Assembly: GCA_964423745.1 (NCBI GenBank)
Contig: CAYRGG010000035.1
Location: forward strand, 1 to 45,680
Direction of reading: 5' to 3'
DNA: 45,680 nucleotides
Source: CAYRGG01 sp964423745
GTDB lineage: Bacteria; Pseudomonadota; Gammaproteobacteria; Competibacterales; Competibacteraceae
A program made the translations under genes and the position numbers. Shown here in pieces: positions 33,677 through 41,739 of this stretch; position 1 is the stretch's first letter; each line of letters begins with the position of its first letter. The notes under the pieces were generated by a model. It was not told where the DNA came from. It did not search any database and saw only the letters and a list, made by a program, of their open reading frames with translations.

Positions 33677-34429
33677 ATGGCGCAACTTCTAGCAATTATT
33701 GGGGGCACTGGCCTCACCTCATTGGAAACCCTAACCATCAAGCGTCGAGAGATGGTCTCCACGCCCTATGGTGAGCCGTCCGCTCCGTTGATTCATGGCG
33801 AGTTAGACGGTAAAGCTGTGGTATTTCTAGCCCGTCACGGTTACGCCCATACCATTCCTCCTCATAAAGTAAACTATCGCGCCAATCTTTGGGCGCTAAA
33901 GCACATCGGCGTAGACCAGGTCATCGCCATTGCCGCCGTCGGCGGTATAACGCCTACCATGGTTCCCGGCAGCCTGGTTATCCCAGATCAAATTGTGGAC
34001 TATACGTGGTCTCGAAATCATACCTTTTTTGAGGATGATCTCGCTCAGGTCACTCATATTGACTTTACCCATCCTTATTGTGGGGCGTTACGCCATACCT
34101 TGATTCAAGCGGCCCACGACATAGGACTCGATGCCAGAGCAAAAGGTACCTATGCAGCAACCCAAGGTCCACGTCTAGAATCTGCCGCGGAAATACAGCG
34201 TCTTGCCCGGGATGGTTGTGATGTGGTAGGTATGACGGGTATGCCGGAAACCGCTTTGGCTCGGGAAATCGAACTATGCTATGCCACCTGTGCTGTTGTG
34301 GCCAATTGGGCAGCCGGTAAAAGCGAAGGTGAGATAACCATGGAAGCGATTCAACGCCAGTTGGTAACCGGTATGGATAGGGTTAGGCATCTCTTGCGTC
34401 GAGTCACGACGCTTATCCAAATCCTGTGA
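33677..34429 (+). CDS. S-methyl-5'-thioinosine phosphorylase (PNP/MTAP family)
   Basis: 250 residues, trimeric PNP/MTAP family. It shows I-I-G-G-T-G-L-T-S-L phosphate-binding, R-H-G-Y-A-H-T-I-P-P-H-K-V-N-Y-R-A-N, and V-V-G-M-T-G-M-P-E-T-A-L-A-R-E. Next to hpt and nagZ, as in Pseudomonas, it most likely cleaves methylthioinosine to hypoxanthine and methylthioribose-1-phosphate, the salvage route from SAM/polyamine by-products. MTAP (methylthioadenosine) specificity cannot be excluded by eye. A 120-nt gap separates it from hpt. Confidence 0.88.
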   Translation: MAQLLAIIGGTGLTSLETLTIKRREMVSTPYGEPSAPLIHGELDGKAVVFLARHGYAHTIPPHKVNYRANLWALKHIGVDQVIAIAAVGGITPTMVPGSLVIPDQIVDYTWSRNHTFFEDDLAQVTHIDFTHPYCGALRHTLIQAAHDIGLDARAKGTYAATQGPRLESAAEIQRLARDGCDVVGMTGMPETALAREIELCYATCAVVANWAAGKSEGEITMEAIQRQLVTGMDRVRHLLRRVTTLIQIL

Positions 34430-34568
34430 CTCAAGCTAGCCCTTGTTGCAATGGCAGTTATAGTCTATACCGATTGATTAGTTTTAAAATATCAATACTT
34501 AGCGTTCAATTTAATCGGCCTATTGACATGCGCCAGCCAGTCCACGTCCTGACCAGGAGCATTACCCT

Positions 34569-36347
34569 TTGACAGCCGATCAAATCATTATTTTTTTGGT
34601 GTTATTGGGTGCTCTAGGTTTATTTATCTGGGGTCGTTGGCGTTACGATATTGTCGCCGTCATGGCCTTGTTGGTGGTGGCTGTCACCGGGCTTGTTCCA
34701 GCCGAGGATGCCTTTGCGGGGTTTGGCCATCCCGCTGTCATCACCGTCGCTACCGTACTCATTATCAGTCAAGCACTGACTAATTCTGGCGCGGTAGATA
34801 CCCTCGGCAAGCAGCTCAGCGCGATTCAGGATCGGCCGGTTTTATTAGTAGCCACCTTGACTGGGTTGGTTGCCCTTTGCTCTGCGTTTATGAATAATGT
34901 GGGCGCTTTAGCGCTTTTTATGCCCATCGCCTTACAGCTTTGTCAAAGAGCAAATCGCCCGGCATCAGAAATCCTCATGCCCCTTTCTTTTGGGTCTCTA
35001 CTGGGTGGGCTTATTACGCTCATTGGCACACCTCCCAATATTGTCATCGCCACCTATCGCCAAAAAATCACCGGTGAACCTTTTGGTATGTTTGACTTCA
35101 CCCCCGTTGGCCTGGGGGTGGCTCTGGTGGGCGTGACCTTTATTTCCCTCATAGGTTGGCGGCTGTTGCCGACTTCTCGGCTTAGTAATACGAAAGAAGG
35201 CACGATGTTCGATATCAATGCCTATATCACTGAAGCACGCTTGCCTGAAAAATCAAAACTAGTGGGCAAAGCCCTGAGAGAGCTGGAAAAACTGGGCAAG
35301 GGTGATGTGGCTATCCTGGCTATGGTGCGCGGCAAACGGCGTTTATTAGCGCCTGGCCCCTTTGAATTACTTAAAACAGATGACTTGCTGATTTTAGAAG
35401 GCCACTCAGATGGTTTAAAAACCTTGGTGGATGAGACAGGTTTAGAAATGGTGGGTAGTCAGACAGTTACCGCGGAAGATCTCAGCTCTGAACGGGTTGG
35501 CATGTTTGAGGCGGTGGTCAGCCCAGGTTCCCGTATCGAGGGGCGTAGCGCTGCTGCGTTACAACTTCACGAGCGATTTGGTGTTAATTTGTTGGCCATT
35601 TCTCGCCAAGGAGAATCCATGCGGCAACGCATCAGCCGGATTACCTTCCGGGTCGGCGATGTATTGCTACTTCAGGGTGAGGTTAAAACCATGGGAGACA
35701 CCTTGGCTTTGCTGGGATGCCTACCCCTGGCCCAACGCAATATTAAATTGGGCCAACGCCGTCGAGTATTACCCGCTACCGTCGTTTTCGGGGTAGGTAT
35801 TCTATGTACGGCGCTAGGACTCTTACCGGCACATTTGGCCTTTACCGGCGCGGCTGTGGTGTTGGTATTGACCAATTTACTGTCTCTACGGGAAACCTAT
35901 GCCAGTATCCAAGGGCCTATCATCGTTTTATTGGGCGCCATGATTCCCGTGGGTCAGGCGTTAGAAACCACCGGCGCCACCAACCTGATCGCTGTGCAGT
36001 TAGTAAGAATTATGGGTGGGTTACCCGATTGGGCTATTCTCGCCATTTTGATAATAACCGCCATGGCGTTGTCCGATGTTATCAACAACGCCGCAACAGC
36101 CGTCATCATGGCGCCTATTGCAGCCGGTGTGGCAACCACGTTGCAATATCCCGTGGACCCTTTTTTAATGGCTGTCGCTGTGGGGAGTTCTTGTACGTTT
36201 CTCACCCCTATTGGGCATCAATCCAACACGTTGGTCATGGGACCCGGTGGCTACGCCTTTGGCGATTATTGGCGTATGGGTTTGCCGTTAGGGGTCCTTG
36301 TGGTGGTGACTACTGTCCCGTTGATTTTACGCTTCTGGCCCCTATGA
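34569..36347 (+). CDS. SLC13-family transporter with two RCK_C domains
   Basis: 592 residues. Membrane halves at about 1-200 and 400-592 flank two TrkA-C (RCK_C) domains (about 215-300 and 305-390). SLC13 signatures N-N-V-G-A-L-A-L-F-M-P and N-N-A-A-T-A-V-I-M-A-P are inverted-repeat copies, and G-T-P-P-N and L-T-P-I-G-H-Q-S-N-T-L-V lie in the re-entrant regions. Members carry sulfate, dicarboxylates or other anions with sodium; the substrate is not readable. It begins with TTG at 34569; AGGAG at 34554-34558 supports it, although the spacing is somewhat long (10 nt). Confidence 0.9.
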   Translation: MTADQIIIFLVLLGALGLFIWGRWRYDIVAVMALLVVAVTGLVPAEDAFAGFGHPAVITVATVLIISQALTNSGAVDTLGKQLSAIQDRPVLLVATLTGLVALCSAFMNNVGALALFMPIALQLCQRANRPASEILMPLSFGSLLGGLITLIGTPPNIVIATYRQKITGEPFGMFDFTPVGLGVALVGVTFISLIGWRLLPTSRLSNTKEGTMFDINAYITEARLPEKSKLVGKALRELEKLGKGDVAILAMVRGKRRLLAPGPFELLKTDDLLILEGHSDGLKTLVDETGLEMVGSQTVTAEDLSSERVGMFEAVVSPGSRIEGRSAAALQLHERFGVNLLAISRQGESMRQRISRITFRVGDVLLLQGEVKTMGDTLALLGCLPLAQRNIKLGQRRRVLPATVVFGVGILCTALGLLPAHLAFTGAAVVLVLTNLLSLRETYASIQGPIIVLLGAMIPVGQALETTGATNLIAVQLVRIMGGLPDWAILAILIITAMALSDVINNAATAVIMAPIAAGVATTLQYPVDPFLMAVAVGSSCTFLTPIGHQSNTLVMGPGGYAFGDYWRMGLPLGVLVVVTTVPLILRFWPL

Positions 36348-36360
36348 GAAAGCAATAAAG

Positions 36361-37503
36361 CTAATCTTCTAAAAGGTTACCCGATTGTCTATGGGGCAAA
36401 GGATCAATACCTGCTACTTTGCCAATGCTTTGTCCCGGTGTTACCAGTTTGCTGGCGGTGCGGGTAAACAAAATACCTGCTGTGCGACTGCGCAAGGGTA
36501 TGCGAGTATGGGGAGATGCTAGCTCTAAAGGATCAATTAAATCGGCGATGGCTTCATCCTTTTCCACCCAATCGCCCAGTGCCTTGTGATAAGCCACAAG
36601 GCCCGCTTGGGGCGCCTTAACAATATCCACAGCTTCTAAAGGAATGAGCGTGCATGGGGCTTTCGGAAGTGGTTCGGGATTCCCTTTGATAACCTGGCGG
36701 CGTTGTAAAAAGCGATAAAGATGCTGTGCATCTTGACCAGCCAAGTGATCATCCACCTCCGTCTGACCCCGCAATTCTACGGTGGTGGCAAAGCACGCCA
36801 ACGGAACTGGATTTTTATCTGCAGTCTTTTGGGCGAGTTGCCACCAAGGGGCCGCATTAGCGGCATCAAAAGCGCCTTCGCTAGGATCAGTTTCCAACAA
36901 GATAGCCTGAGCACCCATTTCCGCACCTAACGCCAACGCGGTTTCTCGATGATAGGTGGGCGCGTATAAGTGTAGTAAAGCCTCTGAATCGCAATGCAAG
37001 TCAAACACCAAATCTGCATCGATGGATAAGCTGAGCAGCGTCTTTTTAAGCACCTCGACGGCTTTCAACGGAGCTTGATTTGCTATACTTTGCAAAAGGG
37101 TTTGGCGGATCAGCGTGGTATTTTTTGCTGGGTCCTGGGTAAGTCGGCTAGCCAATTGAGCCAGCAAAGTGGCGTTGGAAAGCGCGGAAAAATGCCGGTT
37201 AAAATTGCCTGAAGCACTAAAATCAAAGCGTCCTAGCAAGTTGCCATTGAGATGTTGGGCAAGGCCAATAGGATTAGCCACCGGCACCACGATGACTTCC
37301 CCCATAATGTGATCCGCAGCTGCTGCTTTTTCCAATAAATTCAGCAGATGATGGATGACCAAGAGTCCGGGAATTTCATCCGCATGAATCGCGGCTTGAA
37401 AATAGGCTTTAGGCCGACCCCCCGGCTGACCATAACGATGCACGGTTAGAGAGCGCTGGGTACCGGGTGCGGGTGAGGGCAGGGGCAGAACCGTTTTTGC
37501 CAT
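36361..37503 (-). CDS. Succinylglutamate desuccinylase/aspartoacylase (M14) family protein
   Basis: 380 residues. The Zn site includes H40 and E43 (A-A-I-H-A-D-E-I-P-G) and a later V-F-D-L-H-C-D-S-E with the third His. A biotinyl-like beta-barrel C-terminus (about 280-360, A-G-L-V-A-Y-H-K-A-L-G-D-W-V) is typical of the AstE/AspA-like group. It hydrolyses an N-acyl bond of an amino acid; not clearly AstE itself, since no ast genes are near. It is last of three minus-strand genes and converges on the SLC13 gene. Confidence 0.85.
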   Translation of the reverse strand: MAKTVLPLPSPAPGTQRSLTVHRYGQPGGRPKAYFQAAIHADEIPGLLVIHHLLNLLEKAAAADHIMGEVIVVPVANPIGLAQHLNGNLLGRFDFSASGNFNRHFSALSNATLLAQLASRLTQDPAKNTTLIRQTLLQSIANQAPLKAVEVLKKTLLSLSIDADLVFDLHCDSEALLHLYAPTYHRETALALGAEMGAQAILLETDPSEGAFDAANAAPWWQLAQKTADKNPVPLACFATTVELRGQTEVDDHLAGQDAQHLYRFLQRRQVIKGNPEPLPKAPCTLIPLEAVDIVKAPQAGLVAYHKALGDWVEKDEAIADLIDPLELASPHTRIPLRSRTAGILFTRTASKLVTPGQSIGKVAGIDPLPHRQSGNLLED

Positions 37504-37511
37504 GGTTAGAT

Positions 37512-38000
37512 CTACCTATCTTCAATCATGACTCGGTCGCCTACGGATAACTGCTCGAATAACTCCACGATGGCCTGGTTTCCCATGCGAATACAGCCGT
37601 GGGACAAAGGCACCCCCAAAGGCAATTCATCGGGGCAGCCATGAATATAGATATACCGTTGCAGGGTATCTTGCTCGCCGTGGCGATTATGACCGGGTTC
37701 CAAGCCGCTTAGCCAGAGAATCCGAGTGAGCACCCAATCCCGTTGTGGCATCTGAGCCGCTAAGGCTGGTGAATAGATTTCCCCGGTGGGTCGACGTCCT
37801 ACGAAAACACTGTTCAAAGGAGCGCCAGCGCCGATTTTCTCGTAAATCTCATGTAACCCCCTTGGGGTACAACCACTACCGTTGAGTTCACCAGCACCGT
37901 TTCTAGCGGTGGATACGGCATAGCTAGCGATAGTGCGTGATTCTTGCAAGAGGCGCAAACGTTGTTCCGGCAAACTTACAAGCACACAAATTTTGTTCAT
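37512..38000 (-). CDS. Cytoplasmic YkuD (L,D-transpeptidase fold) protein, ElsL-like
   Basis: 162 residues, YkuD catalytic motif S-H-G-C-I-R-M-G with C136 and H134 and an upstream H120 (Y-I-H-G). There is no signal peptide or membrane anchor: it starts M-N-K-I-C-V-L-V-S-L. Small signal-less YkuD proteins such as Acinetobacter ElsL act as cytoplasmic L,D-carboxypeptidases in peptidoglycan recycling, which is the likely role, in line with nagZ in the same region. The start overlaps the CYTH gene stop (ATGA), so they are coupled. Confidence 0.85.
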   Translation of the reverse strand: MNKICVLVSLPEQRLRLLQESRTIASYAVSTARNGAGELNGSGCTPRGLHEIYEKIGAGAPLNSVFVGRRPTGEIYSPALAAQMPQRDWVLTRILWLSGLEPGHNRHGEQDTLQRYIYIHGCPDELPLGVPLSHGCIRMGNQAIVELFEQLSVGDRVMIEDR

Positions 38001-38470
38001 GGTCGCCAGTTCTTGTAGGGGTTGTCTATCAAACAGGCGTTGTAATAACGCTTATCATAAGATACATCTTCTCCTAGCCACACTGGCCGCTCAAAGTTTT
38101 CTTCCGCATCTGTTAATTCGACTTCAGCCACCACTAATCCGGCGTTATCTCCTTGAAAGACGTCAATCTCCCAAAGGTGGTCCCCGTAATGCAAGAAATG
38201 GCGGGTTTTTTCCAGTAGGGGTCTTCGACAGAGGTTATCCAACAGTTCCTGGGCATCTGCTAAGGGAATGGTATACTCATACTCGCTGCGGCTAATGCCT
38301 AGGGTGGCGCTTTTTATATTGAGATAGGCTTCGTCGTCGGCTATGCGCACCCGCACCGAGCGTATCTCGTCGCTCACCAGATAACCCTGGCGTATGGATT
38401 TTGTGCGAAATACCTGTTGGCGCCAACTGTCGTTTTGCAGCAGAAACTTACGTTCTATTTCATCGGCCAT
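37997..38470 (-). CDS. CYTH-domain triphosphatase (TTM family)
   Basis: 157 residues, single CYTH domain. The E-I-E-R-K-F-L motif near the N-terminus, R-V-R-I-A-D-D-E-A-Y-L-N-I-K-S, Y-E-Y-T-I-P, and W-E-I-D-V-F-Q and V-A-E-V-E-L complete the ring of charged residues in the triphosphate tunnel. Short proteins of this kind, such as Nitrosomonas NeuTTM, hydrolyse tripolyphosphate. It is first of the three-gene minus-strand operon. Adenylate cyclase activity is less likely. Confidence 0.9.
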   Translation of the reverse strand: MADEIERKFLLQNDSWRQQVFRTKSIRQGYLVSDEIRSVRVRIADDEAYLNIKSATLGISRSEYEYTIPLADAQELLDNLCRRPLLEKTRHFLHYGDHLWEIDVFQGDNAGLVVAEVELTDAEENFERPVWLGEDVSYDKRYYNACLIDNPYKNWRP

Positions 38471-38601
38471 GGGTAAGGTCCAGTGGAGTTATTATGGCTA
38501 GCTACATGGTAGGCTAGGTTTAGCAACATGTGTATGCTTTTTATGCTAACTTTTTTGTCCATATTTTAACCGAGGCTCTTTAGCCTTTATAGGTAGTCGC
38601 T

Positions 38602-39504
38602 ATGCGTCAACTTACGTCTCAAGGACAGCAGCTTATAAACGACCTTGCGCAACGCTACGGGGTTAGTACCGAGGCTGTGCTCGCGTTATTACAGGCGTTG
38701 ATGAATGGGGGGGGTACTATGGCTCAATTCAATCATCCTGATTTAGGAGGCTCCGGTCAGTGGATGCAAGGTGGTATGACCATGGTAGGGGATATGTTCA
38801 ATTATTCCTTAAAAGCAACGGTGGACGGCCTATGCTCTGAACTCAACACCCTTTTGGCCAATCAACAGTTTACCCCCGCCCCGTCCAGCAACCAGTGGCA
38901 ACAGCAAAGCGGCTCGGGTAGTGGGCAACAACAAGGTGGATGGGGAAGCGGACAACAGCAACAACAGGGATCTGGACCAGGTAGGGCGGTGAGTCTGTTT
39001 GTCCCTGAGTCACCTTCAAACTCAGGTAATTGGTGGCCATCTGATCTCGGTAATCCGGCTGCCACGGGGGCTCAAAATAATGTTCGTTATGCCTATTTTC
39101 CTTATCCGCGTCGCTTGGCTGTGGATATCAATGGCAAAGTTACCGTCTACGACACCTTAGATCACCAAATCAGCGGTTTTAGTCAGCAACAAAGTGGCAG
39201 TGGATCGGTGACGTTTACCAGTCAATATGGCGTGGTATCACTGCTGGATTTGCCACTTATCAGTGGCAACGCAACTGCACCCTCTGCAGCACCTACAGCT
39301 ACTACTATCCCTGCTGCTGAGCCTCAAGATATCAGTGAACCTGCTTGGCAGCCTCCCCCTAGTCAAGTATCCAATTTTTCATTCGAAGCTCAGGAAAGCG
39401 ATATCTTTGCTAAGCTTGAGAAACTTGCGGCGCTCAAACAACAGGGTATTATTTCAGAGGAAGAATTTACGGCGAAAAAAAGCGAATTGCTGGCTCGGTT
39501 ATAA
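38602..39504 (+). CDS. SHOCT-domain protein with Gln/Gly/Ser-rich linker
   Basis: 300 residues. The N-terminal helical part (1-90) contains I-N-D-L-A-Q-R-Y-G-V-S. A low-complexity Q/G/S-rich stretch at about 95-128 is rich in QQ and GSG repeats. A middle beta-rich region (about 145-225) carries Y-F-P-Y-P-R-R-L-A-V. A Pro/Ala linker leads to the C-terminal SHOCT motif (K-L-E-K-L-A-A-L-K-Q-Q-G-I-I-S-E-E-E-F). SHOCT ends often mediate oligomer formation. The function is unknown. Confidence 0.82.
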   Translation: MRQLTSQGQQLINDLAQRYGVSTEAVLALLQALMNGGGTMAQFNHPDLGGSGQWMQGGMTMVGDMFNYSLKATVDGLCSELNTLLANQQFTPAPSSNQWQQQSGSGSGQQQGGWGSGQQQQQGSGPGRAVSLFVPESPSNSGNWWPSDLGNPAATGAQNNVRYAYFPYPRRLAVDINGKVTVYDTLDHQISGFSQQQSGSGSVTFTSQYGVVSLLDLPLISGNATAPSAAPTATTIPAAEPQDISEPAWQPPPSQVSNFSFEAQESDIFAKLEKLAALKQQGIISEEEFTAKKSELLARL

Positions 39505-39537
39505 GGCCAATAGTCTGTTTTCTTTTGGCGTTAGCGT

Positions 39538-40791
39538 TTATTTACAGCGAATATACTCATAGATATTTATATAATGCTGGCCGGGAAAATTCCACGAATA
39601 GTCATATTTCATGCCGTTGATTATAAGCCGCCGAAATTCTTCTGGGTAGTCGTACCAGAGCCCAATGGCGCGGCTCATGGCGGACTCTAAACCAGTGGCA
39701 TCGGGTTCATGGAAAACATAACCATTGCGATCATGGGGTGCTCTATCGGAGTAATCCCGGTCAAAAACCGTGTCCACCAAGCCACCCACCGCCCGCACGA
39801 TGGGCACGGCGCCATATTTTAAAGCAATCATCTGCGCTAACCCGCAAGGTTCATAGAGGCTTGGCATAATAATCATATCCGCGCCCGCATAAACTAGGTG
39901 CGCAAGCTCCTCATTAAAGCCAAGCTCTAGATGGCAATCCTGATTTTCATTGAGATGATGTTTGAGTTGCCAAAACTCATCGTTGATGCGGGGATCGGGG
40001 CTAATGCCAAGCAGCACAAATTGAGCATGGTTTTGCAACGCATAAAATAGTCCATGACGAATGAGATGGACGCCTTTTTGGGAATCCAATCGACCGATGT
40101 AAGCAATTAGGGGTTTAAATTCCTGACGCAATAACAATCGGTTGCGCAATGCCTCCTTGTTTAAATACTTATTCTCCAGCGGCGGATGAATGTACTGAGG
40201 TTCAGGTTCACGGGACTCCGTCACTGCCTCCTCCGCAGGTTGGCTGATTTTGGTGGCTTCAGTAGCAAATGATTCTTTTTCTAAAGGTGCATCAACCGAG
40301 GGGACCGCCTCTGTTTGAGGGTTTTCTTTAAAGGGCGCATCAGTAATAACAGACTTGTTATCGTCACTGGTGGAACCTGCTGCAGTGGTAGACGTTTGGG
40401 CCGTGTCCTTTTGAGTCGTCTCTGAGGTTTGGTTTGGAGAAGCATGGTCTGGTTCGGTTTGTCCCTGGGCTTCCTGGATGATATCTGAGCTTGCTTTAGG
40501 TTGATTTGAAGAGGTTTTTATAGGACCAGTGGACCGATCTGTCTGGGCAACCAGGGGTTTTTTTCGAGCTGTTGGAGTACGCGAAGATTTTTTGTCCTGA
40601 GATTTTTTTTTTATCGTTCTGGTTGCGGTTGCTGTTGCGTCTACTGAGCTAAGATTTTTTTTCACGCTCTCTTTAGCTTGGCGAGGGTTAGTCGCTGAAC
40701 GCTGTTCCGCCTTTGATGAGGAGACGGATTCATGGATGTTTTTACCCGTTTGATCAGTATTCTTAGTTGCAGGCTTAGAAGGCTTGTTCAC
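39538..40791 (-). CDS. Glycogen synthase C-terminal half with about 200-residue disordered extension
   Basis: 417 residues. Residues 1-204 are low-complexity (Ser, Thr, Lys, Gln, Ala, Glu), basic in the first half and acidic in the second, with no Met and no domain. From 205, E-N-K-Y-L-N-K-E-A-L-R-N-R-L-L continues a GT5 protein exactly where the separate N-terminal half (40814-41650) stops: A-Y-I-G-R-L-D-S-Q-K-G (230-240) and the catalytic E314 in P-S-L-Y-E-P-C-G-L-A-Q. The domain ends normally at N-I-Y-E-Y-I. The gene starts with GTG at 40791, 22 nt after the N-half stop, with only a weak ribosome site, in a different frame. It carries A8 and A10 tracts (40655-40662 and 40603-40612). Both catalytic halves look intact, so the enzyme may work as two chains. 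Confidence 0.85.
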   Translation of the reverse strand: MNKPSKPATKNTDQTGKNIHESVSSSKAEQRSATNPRQAKESVKKNLSSVDATATATRTIKKKSQDKKSSRTPTARKKPLVAQTDRSTGPIKTSSNQPKASSDIIQEAQGQTEPDHASPNQTSETTQKDTAQTSTTAAGSTSDDNKSVITDAPFKENPQTEAVPSVDAPLEKESFATEATKISQPAEEAVTESREPEPQYIHPPLENKYLNKEALRNRLLLRQEFKPLIAYIGRLDSQKGVHLIRHGLFYALQNHAQFVLLGISPDPRINDEFWQLKHHLNENQDCHLELGFNEELAHLVYAGADMIIMPSLYEPCGLAQMIALKYGAVPIVRAVGGLVDTVFDRDYSDRAPHDRNGYVFHEPDATGLESAMSRAIGLWYDYPEEFRRLIINGMKYDYSWNFPGQHYINIYEYIRCK

Positions 40792-40813
40792 GGTTAAACT
40801 TAATGGTCGCTAC

Positions 40814-41650
40814 TTAGTTTGCAGAGTGATAGGTATAGTGATGGGGAATCAAGGAATCAATTTCTGGATTCCAAATCTCATAATCTATCCCGTTGATAAC
40901 GCCACCAAACTTTTGGTAGTGAGTGCGAAGAGTAGACTCCAAACCATAACCTTGGTCAACTTGAGCCTCCCAGCTATGTTTGGGTGATACCGTGGTAATA
41001 AAATTAGAATACACAATCCCACCTTTCATGATATTAATTGCTGAACGATGGTGGTTATCTTGCAGTCGGTCATGGTGAAAATAGTATTCAGGCCGATGCA
41101 GTCCTGTCGCAGCCAAAATCTGCGATCCTGTCAGACCTTGAAAGCGAAAATTATGGATAGTGTAGCAAACCCGTTGAGTGTGCATGCCATCGTGTTTATA
41201 CATCTCAAAAAGTAATACCGGAACAAGTCCCGTCTGCCAGTCATGACAGTGGATGACGTCAGGACGCTTGTTAGTATTGAGGAGGAATTGTAGCGCGGCT
41301 TTGCTAAAAAAGGCGAAGCGCATAACGTCATCGTTAGCGCCGTAATATAGGCCACGGTTAAAAAAATTATCTTTAGAGTGGGGCTCTATAAAAAAACATT
41401 TTCGTCCATGCACAAAACCAAACCAGACACTACAGTGAATACCGCCATCATGCCAAGGTACCCATAACCCTTTGTAGGTGAGGGTTAATCCCCAAATATG
41501 GTCGTAGCGCATGCAGTCATACTTGGGTAAAATGATTTCCACTGAATGGCCACGAATTTCCAACTCCCTACTGATGCCATAGACCACATCGGCCAAACCT
41601 CCCACTTTAGACACGGGGGCGCATTCGGAGGAGACCATAACGATATACAT
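40814..41650 (-). CDS. glgA: Glycogen synthase N-terminal half (GT5 catalytic domain)
   Basis: 278 residues. The ADP-glucose-binding motif is K-V-G-G-L with K15 (A-P-V-S-K-V-G-G-L-A-D-V), the variant seen in cyanobacterial GlgA2 and plant starch synthase III/IV. H-C-H-D-W-Q-T-G and T-I-H-N-F-R-F-Q-G follow, and N-G-I-D-Y-E-I-W-N-P is the end of the N-domain. The protein stops in the interdomain linker (P-H-H-Y-T-Y-H-S-A-N), leaving the C-terminal nucleotide-binding domain to the gene at 39538. Together the GT parts total about 490 residues, near the usual 480. AGGGGA lies 6 nt before the ATG. Confidence 0.92.
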   Translation of the reverse strand: MYIVMVSSECAPVSKVGGLADVVYGISRELEIRGHSVEIILPKYDCMRYDHIWGLTLTYKGLWVPWHDGGIHCSVWFGFVHGRKCFFIEPHSKDNFFNRGLYYGANDDVMRFAFFSKAALQFLLNTNKRPDVIHCHDWQTGLVPVLLFEMYKHDGMHTQRVCYTIHNFRFQGLTGSQILAATGLHRPEYYFHHDRLQDNHHRSAINIMKGGIVYSNFITTVSPKHSWEAQVDQGYGLESTLRTHYQKFGGVINGIDYEIWNPEIDSLIPHHYTYHSAN

Positions 41651-41739
41651 GTTTATCCCCTAGCGAACTAGCTAGTTTAAATACTTAAGATTTGATTTTG
41701 CGTAATTAACCGCACATTGGACTGGTGTCATTTGATTAA

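Noticed and set aside
35804..36358. 184-codon plus-strand frame
   Set aside because: It is a shadow of the SLC13 transporter 3' half, rich in Arg/Cys/His with no domain.
40792..40813. Programmed frameshift joining the two glycogen synthase halves
   Set aside because: The frame of the second half has its own stop (TAG at 40810-40812) just before the GTG, and no slippery site precedes the first stop, so two separate chains are more likely.
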